From Symbiodinium natans (lineage: Eukaryota > Sar > Dinophyceae > Suessiales > Symbiodiniaceae), in contig CAJNDS010002850.1 in assembly GCA_905221605.1 (NCBI GenBank), forward strand, positions 178,739 to 242,738: DNA of 64,000 bases, read 5' to 3'. Below, piece by piece: positions 52,304-61,901 of the stretch (the first letter of the stretch is position 1; the number at the start of each line of letters is the position of its first letter). The notes under the pieces were generated by a model. That model was not told where the DNA came from and did not search any database. It was given only the letters and a program-made list of their open reading frames with translations. Both the position numbers and the translations under genes were made by a program.

Positions 52304-52430
52304 GATTATATAACAATATATATATAATACACATATACTATATATAAGCTTGATCATAAGAAAAAACATATAGACATTCAAACAAATGCATTAGGAGGAT
52401 CGACATGATCCTCCTGGCTGCGAGCATCAA
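52304..52430 (-). other. Likely intron with (TA)n and a perfect hairpin
   Basis: It contains ATATATATAATACACATATA-like microsatellite and a 9-bp perfect inverted repeat AGGAGGATC/GATCCTCCT with a 5-base loop (52,393-52,415). No coding potential was found. Its position between two frames that read as consecutive parts of one protein suggests an intron; boundaries are not fixed. Confidence 0.4.
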
Positions 52431-53705
52431 TCAGCCAAGCCACCATGCAGGCAGGTACAATGTCTGCTTGAAGAATGCCCAGTCACCTCTGACCTGCCCC
52501 AAAATCGCTCGAGGACAGGGCTTGCCTTCAAGCCGGGCGCGCCACCCGTCTGTAGCATGCCACGGTGAGCCATCGTGTCGATGGCTGGGGAAGACACCTG
52601 CAGCAGCGAAACGAAAACTCCAGGCCACAACCTCCATGATGCAATTCCAGGTCGCGTTTTTGACCATGAGGTGCTTCTGGACGAGGCAGAGCGGGAAACG
52701 AGTGTCCGATCTAGAGCTACAGCTCAGGACATTCATCGAAAGGACTTCCACCACTTGGGTTCGGTCCCTGTTTAAAGGGGTTCCATCACCCCAGAGGCCC
52801 ACGGAAATGACATCCTCTGCGCCAACCTGAAGGAAGGCGGCAGCTCGTCGGAGGAATGCCTCTTCGTCTGCTTCCAGTGCATCTCTGTTTCGAAGACTAG
52901 CACGATCATGAGATTTCTGGTCGAGGCAATATAGGAGCTCGTGAGGGAGCCACATGATGATGTCCCCCTGTTCTTCTCTCTGCTCCTTATGATTCCACAA
53001 AGGTACTTGGAGGACGTATTGTTTGGGCCAGTGTCGATTTACCTTCATATTATTCAGCAGCTCTTTGTGTCGAGCTGTGCTGTCACTGCGTCTCGCACCA
53101 ACACGAGCAAGATGATCGACGTGAGCACTGCCACTGGCCTCAGCATCACGAAACAAACGACCAGTCTCTGCTGCAGAGATGGCATTGTTCAGGAACAAAT
53201 TCCCCAACCTTTTTCCGAGTCGTCTCTTCGGGTCGACATGGCTCAAATGAATTTGAGATCTTTTGTTGGAATTCATAGCAGCTGCATATATATATACTCT
53301 ATCATGCAGTGCACGGTCGATCAGTCGCATTGAAAGACAAGAACACGGAGTCCATGGATCCAAAAGCGGGCACCCTCCTTTTTGTTCTGCACTGCACACC
53401 CTCGATCCAAAAACATGTATACACGAATGCCCGGCCCGAGCAGTACTATAGGAGTCGATCATCGAAATGGAGCCGATTCTGCCAGCAGCATCCTGGCGGA
53501 CGATCGACTCCTTCCTGCAGATCTTACAATTCTCAGGAAGACGGGCCTTGTCGATACCATCGATGTTCTCGAGGGCGAAGTCGTCTCCAGATCCTTCGAC
53601 ATGATTGAAATCACTGTGGATCATCGTATGTGCATCATGATATGTTAACATGTAGCAGCAAATGTTTTGCAAAGCTCTTTCCAAAAAGCAGAGCTGGCGA
53701 TTCAT
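52431..53705 (-). CDS. Transposase-like protein, N-terminal exon(s)
   Basis: An ATG at 53,705 opens a 424-codon frame. The first ~140 residues contain CKIC and Cys-rich pieces; the conserved part starts around SQIHLSHVDPKRRLGKRLG. Further motifs are WPKQYVLQVPLW, WLPHELLYCL, VGLWGDGTPLNRDRTQVVEV (a candidate first catalytic aspartate in GDGTP) and RGDWAFFKQTLYLPAW, which leads into the CxxC of the next exon. I infer a DDE-type DNA transposase of a dinoflagellate-enriched family, not proven. The start lies only 15 bases past the end of the methyltransferase frame, so the two may share a transcript. Confidence 0.52.
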   Translation of the reverse strand: MNRQLCFLERALQNICCYMLTYHDAHTMIHSDFNHVEGSGDDFALENIDGIDKARLPENCKICRKESIVRQDAAGRIGSISMIDSYSTARAGHSCIHVFGSRVCSAEQKGGCPLLDPWTPCSCLSMRLIDRALHDRVYIYAAAMNSNKRSQIHLSHVDPKRRLGKRLGNLFLNNAISAAETGRLFRDAEASGSAHVDHLARVGARRSDSTARHKELLNNMKVNRHWPKQYVLQVPLWNHKEQREEQGDIIMWLPHELLYCLDQKSHDRASLRNRDALEADEEAFLRRAAAFLQVGAEDVISVGLWGDGTPLNRDRTQVVEVLSMNVLSCSSRSDTRFPLCLVQKHLMVKNATWNCIMEVVAWSFRFAAAGVFPSHRHDGSPWHATDGWRARLEGKPCPRAILGQVRGDWAFFKQTLYLPAWWLG

Positions 53706-53720
53706 ATGTATGTGCCGTAT

Positions 53721-56700
53721 TTACAGCTCCAAAATGGCTTTGGCCTTCTTCTGAATCCTTTGGGCAGCATCCTGGTGCACTGCACCCTCAGAAATGCATT
53801 CGGCCACCTGAGCCTTGAGCTCTTCGGTGACGTCAGTAACAGAGCACCAGGCATGCAGCTTACTGCGAATTTGACCCAACCATGTGTCGAGCTCGGTGAG
53901 AGCAGTCTGCAAATACGTCTGGACATCCTCTTTTTTGTGTTTGGCCCTGGCCAGCAAATCCTTCAAGACGATCTCCAGCTTCTCAAGCTTGCCCTTGCCC
54001 GACATGAGCACCCCGACCTGATTCTTGAACAATTTTCTTTTCCTTTCAACATGGCCGAATGTAGCTCCAGCAATATGATGGCAGCAACAATCACGTATTC
54101 CGAAGATCTGCTGAATGAAGTCCTGGTGGACGGGCTTCATAGACCCAGCATTTTCAAGGAAGATGTGCACGCACTGAAGGATACTGGGTTCAATGCTTTG
54201 GAATGCAAGCAAAATTGCGTATAAGACAAGCATGTGTTGCGAGCGGTCTCCCAGAAGTCCTAATCCACCTGAGCTGGACCCTGCAACCGTGAGATCTTGG
54301 CAGGGGGAACCGGCGGGAATGATGATGGCTGTTTTTTGTGGATGAATCCTTCCCAGGAAAGACAAACATTCACGCAGCAATCGGTAATCCTCTTTAAGTA
54401 GAGTCCAAACGTCATCGATTGCGATCGATGGCACACGATGCGAGTCAAGAGCCCATCTTTGGCTTTTGTCATAGTCATACTTATGGCATATGAGGGCGCG
54501 AAGGACGCTGTCACTTTCTGCACTTACAGCCGCAACAGGTTGTTGCTTGAGGCATTCAACGGTGACAGCACGTGATATTCCGCATCCATCAAAAAGCGAT
54601 AAGATGATGTAACGTTCAACACCGAGTGCGACCTGTATGCAGTCTTCCGACGAGACAGCATTAATTTGATTGTTCCTGCTTCCAATTTTACCGTCTTTTC
54701 TCTTGGAGACAGGCTTGGCATTGTTAAGCTTATCGAGGCTTTTCTTGACTCTTCGCATCTGAGAATCAGAGCTCAAGTCGGACTTGGCTTTAAGGGGCTG
54801 GCTGCCCCTATCAGAGCCATTCTTCTCAGAGTTCAGCGCAGTTTGAACTTCATGTTGTTGCGGTCTCTGTTCCTCATCGGAATCAGTAGCAATGGAGTGC
54901 ACTTCAGGAAGAGATGCACTATCAAGTTGTGTTGCCAAAGCAGTACTAGGGTCGGGTTGGAGACTAACACTGGCTTGGTGTTCTGACTCCTCATCGAATT
55001 TGCCCTTTTGGGCGAGAGTAAATTCAGTACCGCTTTTACATTCCTGTGCTTGTGGCAGAAGATGGACACAGGCCGGATTAGGCAAGCCAAAATCGTCCTC
55101 TGAGGTGATGGTCATATAGGTTGCAGAAGGGACAGGGCTGTCCCAGCTTGCAACCTTCATTATCTTAGCTTGCTCAATAGTGAGTGCTTCACTACTTATA
55201 TGCTGTTCTGCGTTTTCACTGGGATCAGCATGATGCCGGATAATCTCATTAAAAGAGTTAATGAGAGCAGTGGCGGGGTAAAGCTGATTGACACAAGCAC
55301 TTCTGATGAAGATGGCTTCGATGTAGTGCTCAGCCTTAATCAATTGTGCCCACAAGTTTTCTTTACGGACTCCATAGATTGAGTCATAAAGAAGAATTGA
55401 GTCTCCTGCTTGTTCTTTGGCATGGTGTAGCACTAAGTAGTGCTTAGCACTAGGATCATGCAGAACGAGTGCAACGACAATATATGCCTGTTGCATGACT
55501 GATACCGTACTGCCAAGAAAGCTTTGGATGTCCGCCTCGCTTTTGCAGACTTGCGCAAAAGAGCTTTTCTGAGTCTTCTGTGTGAGAAGGCAGAAGAAAG
55601 ACGGGAGTCTTTGAATGGCAAGTTTGCACGTGTCATTGCGAGGGCTCAAGTTTTGCTGCATGCACGCAATCGCAAGATCAGCAAGTTGACCTAGATCAGC
55701 GAGGATACTGATCTGATCAGAGGAGTCCTGTTCAGAATGCAACGGCAGAGCAAGAATGGGGTGTGGCTGCTGGCACATGGAGCACTTGCAGTGGATCTGG
55801 ACAAGCATGGTGTATTGCTCCTTGGCCGGAATAGCCCACATGGCCTTACTATACACCTCAGTAAAGCTCTGAAGCTCCAACGGTGTAGCACTTGCCAATT
55901 GAAGATAGGTCAGACCAAGTATGTGTGCAAGCTTGGCTCGAGCGGCCTCACGTATATTATATCCAACCGCAGCAAGGACAAGAGCTGCTTGTTTAGGAAA
56001 GGGGGCGTAATGCTGGCATTGCTCTTTGTTCCATTGAGCACACGAGATGACCCGATAAGCAGCAGCAACAGGGCAATAAAGGCCAGCAATGCGCCTTTGC
56101 ACTTCTTCTTGAACGTTGGCCGGGACTTCCGCCTGAAACCTTAAGACAGTATTACGTCTTCTAGCAATCTCAACTTTTTCTTTGCTACTCTCAATATTTC
56201 TTTTGCCAGTCCCACCTTCTTGACTCAACTGTGCTGAGGCAGGATTTTCCGGTAACATGTTGGCAGCCGTATCATCACCTTTAACAGCAGGAGGCTTTCC
56301 ATGGAGCAAAGTCGGGCGCTGGGCAGTATCCGATTGCTCCATGGCAACCTTGCTTGACTTCCCATCCTGATGATTGGCACATCTGGCTTTGTTCGGCTTA
56401 TTGGCTGCAGTAGCCTTAAGTCTATCATCAGTGCGGATGTTAAAAGCATAGATGACGCTAGTATTAATCCCTATCAACTTGATGATATCACATGAGTGAC
56501 ATCGTGGCAGGAATAGAAGCGCGCCCTGATGTAGGGAGACGAGAACATTGTTACTCGCAGAAGATCCCGGGTGACAAGCGAGATGTTGGCCGTTCTTGAG
56601 AACTAGCGGGATTTCTAGTTCAGTCTTACCAGTAATGCGGACAAGCAGGTACTGGATAGATCCAAGTTCAGCAGTAAAGTCTTCATCCTCTTGGGAAGCC

Positions 56701-58247
56701 TTAGGAAGGTTTTCTGGCAATCTCCAACCTTGAAAGGCTTCATTTTGGCTGAGAAACGTCTGGACACTCTGCAGCTTCACTAGTTCGGGAACATCCTCAC
56801 ATTTACCAGTCATAACAACGTAAGGTGCCTGTCTGTCGATGATCAGGAAATGTGTTTCAAGGTCATCCTTGTGCCAAATTGTACTAGCAATTCGTTGCTT
56901 GGACAAGGGGTGATACTCATCCCTTGCTCTGACGTGGATCAATCTTCCTTGCCCAATCTTATCGCTCCCAGAGTGGCAATTCAAAAAATGTTCTCTAGGG
57001 TTCTCGGAAATGTGATTAATGGGTTTGTTGCTCCATCTTGGGGCATCAACAACCTCTTGCAGCAATTGCACTTCAGTTCTTCCACAAGGAAGGTCGAAAT
57101 ATTGACATTGAACGAGCGCATCGGCAGCGGCGACAGTAGCAGTTACATGGACAGCAGGTATGACAACATCAGTGCCAGCTAATACATGTACGATTCCTCT
57201 GTATTGCACCGGAATTTTGATGTACTCGAGATCCTGAATAATGTCTTGCATGTCTCCGGTGCAATTGTGAAAGGTGATCTGCAGAGAGACCTCTGTAGAG
57301 TTGAAAGGTTGAGTCACCTTCCAAGCAAAGATTTCCTGTGAGTTCTTCACATTGCAAATGTGAAATCTTGCGGCATGCAACGCGAGGCTGTCAGGGATGG
57401 TAAGCTGCTTTTGCCGAAGACCCAGGATAGCCTTCTGAAGCTGATAGGGGTCCGCAAAGATTCTCAGATACTTTCCAGGAGCAGTGTGGAACGCATTCAT
57501 AAGCCTGTGCTGATTGAGAATGCAATGCACTTGAAAGGCTTCATCCTTAGTTCGGGCAGAGTTGATAGCATACGGAAGGTCAACGAAGTTGACACTATTG
57601 CCCGGCATCCCTTCAAGAGGCGCAAAGCGATACCAGACCTGGAGCTCAATTTGTGATTTGCCTTCAGTTTGTTTGAGCACCTTATCATACATCTCTTCAA
57701 CCTTCAGCATTAGAGCTTGAAGTTGACTTACGCTGATCTTAGGCGCTCTGAGGCAAACAACACATCGATTCTCCTGATCAGTTAACGCAACGATGGGCTG
57801 CTGTGGCTTCCTAATGTGAGCTAATCCAAAGTCTCGACTGAGGTGTTTAACTTCCTCGTCAAATGTTCCAACAGTGCCAGCGATGATGACTTCAGTATTG
57901 GCGGCTTCTTGCTTCATGGAAGGCGTTATGGCAATGTAGTAGCAAGTGTGATGGACAGGGTAGCTGCTGGGAATGTAAGTGACCAAGTATACAAGTTCCC
58001 GTTTGCCCTGCACTTCAATGGCACCAATAACCGTCAAGCTGTGGATTTGACGAAGGAAGTCTTCATCATAACTCCTGAAGAGTACACATGGGATGTCTGA
58101 TATGGAAAGTGAGCTGTGCAAATTACTCACGATCGTTATACTCGTCTGTTGTGTAAGACCCCTCCTTAGATTGTGAAGGAAATTCTTACTAGGGTTGACG
58201 AGTAAGATAGATTGGAGCTCTGAGCCCTGCACTTGGCGCAATTCTTA
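53721..58247 (-). CDS. Multidomain protein with C-terminal Dnmt3-like DNA C5-methyltransferase
   Basis: An open frame of about 1,506 codons with no ATG at its 5' edge; a spliced first exon upstream is likely. Residues 1-600 are ordered but unrecognised. A Ser/Lys-rich linker (about 630-690) follows. About 900-980 contains AKHYLVLHH..LLYDSIYG, resembling the His and Asp parts of Ulp1/C48-type cysteine proteases. After an acidic/basic linker (about 1,060-1,190) comes the methyltransferase: motif I ILSLFDGCG (about 1,210), motif IV AGSPCQDLT with the catalytic Cys (about 1,313), motif VI FLENAGSM (about 1,363) and a motif VIII-like GHVERKRKLFKNQ. The SPC-[NQ]-DL pattern is typical of Dnmt3. A basic coiled coil ends the protein; motif X was not recognised. 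Nuclear DNA methylation is inferred. Confidence 0.72.
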
Positions 58248-58410
58248 CAGTTTGTGTAGACACGATGCATCCATCTCTAAGATACTCCAGCAAATGTGTT
58301 GATGGTGTTCTGGCAAAGAGGGCATCATACTCAGTGAGATGACCCAACATAAAGTCGGCAAGACACTGAAATGTGCTTCCATCGATGTTGCTAATTCGAT
58401 CTTGCGACAT
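58228..58410 (-). CDS. Likely first exon of the methyltransferase gene
   Basis: From an ATG at 58,410 the minus-strand frame reads MSQDRISNIDGSTFQCLADF and MLGHLTEYDALFARTPSTHL with good protein character, then meets a canonical donor-like GTAAGA at 58,252-58,247 that coincides with the in-frame TAA limiting the long frame. Candidate acceptors (TATCAG, TTCAG) lie about 130-160 bases into the long frame. The joining phase was not resolved. Confidence 0.42.
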
Positions 58411-58522
58411 GGTGCAGATACCTTACGCCGAAGCTATCCGTACTGCACAGTGCGCAAGACAAATTTGCCAAAAGGTGCAAGTAAAGTAAAGAGGCTCCCA
58501 CCCTTAAGAAGTCTGCAAGAGA

Positions 58523-58745
58523 GAGAACGTGCGTTCACACTCAGCAACTTAACAAGGAAGGAGACGGGCGCTCCCAACTTCGATAAAGAAAGGGAACACA
58601 ACGTGAAAAGTAAGAGAAAGAGAACGGGCGTTCTCAATCTCAGCAAGTTGCAAGAAAGAGAAGCGTTAGAGAAAGAGAACGGGCGTTCTCAATCTCACTA
58701 GTAAAGCAAGAAAGAGAAACAAAGAGAAAGAGAACGGGCGTTCTC
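58523..58745 (+). repeat. 55-bp tandem array of the palindrome GAGAACGGGCGTTCTC
   Basis: Perfect palindromes (7-bp arms, GG centre) at 58,620-58,635, 58,675-58,690 and 58,730-58,745, spaced exactly 55 bp. Diverged copies are at 58,523-58,538 and near 58,560-58,575. Spacers are AAGAAAGAG-rich. The array lies just upstream of the methyltransferase start, as expected for binding sites of a dimeric regulator or of a transposase near an element end. Confidence 0.7.
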
Positions 58746-58776
58746 AGTCTCGAATAGTTAGAGAAAGGTGGCAGGA

Positions 58777-58794
58777 CAACTGAGGGCTCAGTTG
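58777..58794. promoter_or_regulatory. Palindrome CAACTGAGGGCTCAGTTG
   Basis: Perfect 8-bp arms around GG, followed by ACGC. It shares the core TGAGGGCTCA and the trailing ACGC with the palindromes GATGTGAGGGCTCACATC + ACGC at 43,184 and 43,838, on the other side of the coding block. The role (terminal or protein-binding site) is inferred. Confidence 0.45.
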
Positions 58795-58799
58795 ACGCA

Positions 58800-60530
58800 A
58801 CTTTCGAGGGGGCCCCTGATTTTGAGGTTTCAGTCTGGGCGAGGACAGCACGCGCTAAGCGTCCCTCTTTGACTGAGGCAACATGAATGCAACCATTGCT
58901 GGCACGGCTGGTTCATGGCGCATTTTATGGAGCATGTTCTCGCTGACACAGTCATTGCCCTGCGCACACCTACCGCATGCCACATCTGTGTCCTATGCTT
59001 GGTCGGGCATGGGCTGAAAATCCGCTCCAGCATCAGCTGCTGCAAATGTCTCGGTCCAATCCACGCACACCCGACCTTAGTAACGAGACTATACCTGCAA
59101 AGTGCGGAACATGGCGAACAGTATGAATCACCGCATTCCACCTCAAACACATGGTTTCAGGGTAATGCCTTGTCCGACGAACAGTTCTTCAATACTCATT
59201 CCTCTACGGGACAATCCTGATCCCGATGACCTTTGTGCCCGTTTATGCACTTCCTGCCCTCTGCAGATCCTACCGCAACGCTTTCGGCGATTGGTAGTTC
59301 TGAAAATCAGGGTCACTATAAACCTCGTCCAGCTGCAATGCCTGCTACAGGGACCCACTTTGCCAACAAAAAACAGACATGTTCGAAAGCAATTCCAAGG
59401 TGCCTGAGCGACCATCAAGGCTTTATGGGTCGGCAGGCCTCACAGCTAAGCAAACTGATGACATGCAGCCCAGTATCCATCACTTGGCTTGTGTCTCACG
59501 CCGAAGCCTCCGCGCTTTCTGCCTTGCATTGACAAGCCCATGAACCCGAGTCAGCTTCTGCAAACCCTCAACATGTCGGCGGAAAGGTCCTTGAAGGTGC
59601 GTGTTGGGGTTGAACATTGTTGCTCTTCTTGGGCTTTCGACTCGACCTGTCTGCATAAAGCCTCAGGCGACTTTCAGGTTAAGACCCTCGTGTGGGGAAA
59701 GCTCCGCATTCGGGTCTCAAAGCTTTGGTGGTCTTTGGCGAACAGTTTCCTATTGCGGTTTCATGGTTTGACGAGATTGCCATGATACCGAACGGCTGCG
59801 TCATTCCCCGGCTTATAACTTGTGGTCATCTTCTAATTACAATTGGGGTTGCACTTGGACCCTTACGAGCCATGCTCCAGATTAATCCAAGGACCAAAAG
59901 GGGGCTTGGCAGCTTGGTGCTTGGCACCTACGTGCTCGCTTCGCTCGTTGCGCGTTGCAGAAACAAAACCATGCTGACAATCGAGAAAGAAAAAACGTTA
60001 ATAACCCGTCTCTCTGACCTGGCACAACGATGGCTTCGATGCAAAATCCAATCCTCGTTTCCAAAGACCTACCCGGCAACACGATAAGAAAAACTGAACC
60101 CCGGCCAAGCCCAAAGATTCCGCCTGGAAGGCGGGCTTTGGTCTACGCCTCGGAGACTTCAGGTCACTTCCGAACAGCAAAACAGCGAAGCTTCAGAGTC
60201 CACTCTGCACTCCTACTCCCATCCAAGAGCTTGCATCATTCCAAGAGCTTGCACATTTGCATGGAGCCACAATTTACGAGAGACGGGTCTTTGGCCTCCG
60301 TCGCTCCGTGTGGCAGAGGCTTGCAGTTGCATTGTTCTTTTGCTTTACCTCCTTTGTAGAACAAAGTTTAGATGGAATTCGTAGCTTTCTGGAGCCCTCA
60401 GCTCGAGAAAGCTTGCTGCAAGAACTGAAGCTTGCTGAACACTTTGTTTTTTGGCTCAAGTGCAAAGTGAAAAAGAGACTGCTGCGCGAGCTCGTTTTCA
60501 CATGGTAGCGGAGCACTGAGAGTGACTCCA
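58800..60530. other. No supported gene
   Basis: Several open frames on both strands (for example 58,915-59,220 plus; 59,692-60,087 plus) lack recognisable domains or consistent coding character. The A/T-rich part at 60,000-60,480 leads into the Copia-like remnant. Confidence 0.35.
60449..60460 (+). other. Possible relict of the dinoflagellate spliced leader 3' end
   Basis: TTTTGGCTCAAG matches the last 12 bases of the conserved dinoflagellate trans-spliced leader; the upstream bases (GTAGCCA expected) do not match. Relict leaders occur in retroposed cDNAs. A 12-base match in 64 kb has a chance probability of the order of 1%, so this is suggestive only. Confidence 0.25.
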
Positions 60531-60554
60531 GCCCTGTGTTAAGTTCCTCCACGC

Positions 60555-61440
60555 CATGTCTGCTCCTGAGCAAGGCGGAAGTGCATAGAAGCCCGCAGGG
60601 TTCTCCGGTGCACGTGCCGTTGACTGCGAAGGAAGTCCGCGTCCCTGACAACACTTCCAAGAAGGAAGTCTTGCTGTTTGGAACCGGTGAGACTCCGGTG
60701 GGACAGCAACCGAAACCCCTTTGCTACCTTTGGAACTCAAGGAGTTCCGACCTCAACGCCAGCGACGAGTTCACAGCCAGTCACCGCTCCAGGTGGTGGT
60801 GCTGTTGGAGAAAGTTTGGTGGTTGAGATGATGCGAGTAATGCAGCAGCAGAGACAGCAGGAAGCCATGATGGACCAGTCCCGGAAGCAGTTGGAACAGA
60901 ACCAACAGCTTGTGGCCACCATGCTTCGTCGCAAGCTGCTAAGGCGAAAGCCAAGGCGGAAGCCGGCAACATCTGCACCAAGTGACCCGTTCCTCGCTGC
61001 AACTTCGTCCACAGGAAGTTCCCTTCCTTCTTCAAGGCCTAAAGATACTGGAAGTTCATCTGGTGGATACGTTTTCCAACCGTGCCGACAAGTACCTTCC
61101 ACAGCTACCTGTCATAGCCCACCAGGAGATGGGTAGAGACAGAATGCGAGAGATTGAGGCCTGGCGGCTTCCTGGAGACGATGAGTTCATGGTTGGCCTT
61201 GCAAGACGAGGTCGATGTGAACGAGATTCGCCTCTGCATCAGTGTCAAGGATGAGATCCGAGAGGACCGTTTGCCTCCTGACACTGCAGCTCGGTCGGCG
61301 AAGTTGTTTTACCTGCTTTCCCAGAGCTTGGCGAAGTGGAAGCGTGGTTTGGAGTTGCTTCGAAGCTGTAGCAAAAAAAGGCAGAGCATGTCTGCTACTG
61401 GCCACGAGGCAGTTCGCACCTTGCACCTGAACTACTCCAT
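60555..61440 (+). pseudogene. Copia-like gag, N-terminal part, frame-broken
   Basis: Successive plus-strand frames carry gag-like segments: a Gln/Met-rich helix near 60,820-60,930 (MMRVMQQQRQQEAMMDQSRK), a Ser/Pro linker, then about 61,180-61,370 LPPDTAARSAKLFYLLSQSL and KRGLELLRS. An early stop follows the first ATG (60,555), and there are at least two frame changes before 61,440. This identifies a decayed capsid gene of a dinoflagellate LTR retrotransposon. Confidence 0.5.
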
Positions 61441-61901
61441 TGTGTCTCAAATGGGAAGCCGTCTACGTGAGAGACGGTTGCATGAAATTGCATGCCCAGT
61501 GTTTGGGGCTCAAAAAGCCCATGGACATGGAGGACGAAATCGCCAAGGCGGAGATCAAGTTGAGCAACTTTCCCGAGTTGAAGCTCTCCGAAGCAGATCG
61601 CTGTTCCATCCTGCTGCAGGCCGTTTCACATCCGGTGAGACAGTATGTGGCGCTGCACGGCAACGCCAACAGCTGGAGTGAGCTCACGAAGAGCCTCAAA
61701 TACTTCGAAGAACAGCTAAGGATGTGCGACGTGCCGACTGCAGCCAATCGTGGAATGGACGGCAAGCTTTGCGACCATTGCGGCAAGCATGGTCATGTGG
61801 CAAAGAATTGCTGGTCACGACAGCGTGAGGCTGGAGAGGGCGGCAAAGGCGGCAAGGGCGGCAAAGGAGAGTCGAAGTGGAAAGGGCACCAGTGGCCCTG
61901 A
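61380..61901 (+). pseudogene. Gag C-terminal part with CCHC zinc knuckle
   Basis: The frame reads a capsid-like helical region (KAEIKLSNFPELKLSEADRC; ALHGNANSWSELTKSLKYFE) and then CDHCGKHGHVAKNC at about 61,769-61,808, a perfect C-x2-C-x4-H-x4-C zinc knuckle as in retroviral-type nucleocapsids, followed by Gly/Lys-rich repeats and a stop at 61,901. It overlaps the protease frame by about 150 bases. Confidence 0.65.

Noticed and set aside
52393..52415. Perfect hairpin as a bacterial-type terminator after the transposase N-terminal frame
   Set aside because: No T-run follows, and the organism is eukaryotic; it is better explained as part of an intron.
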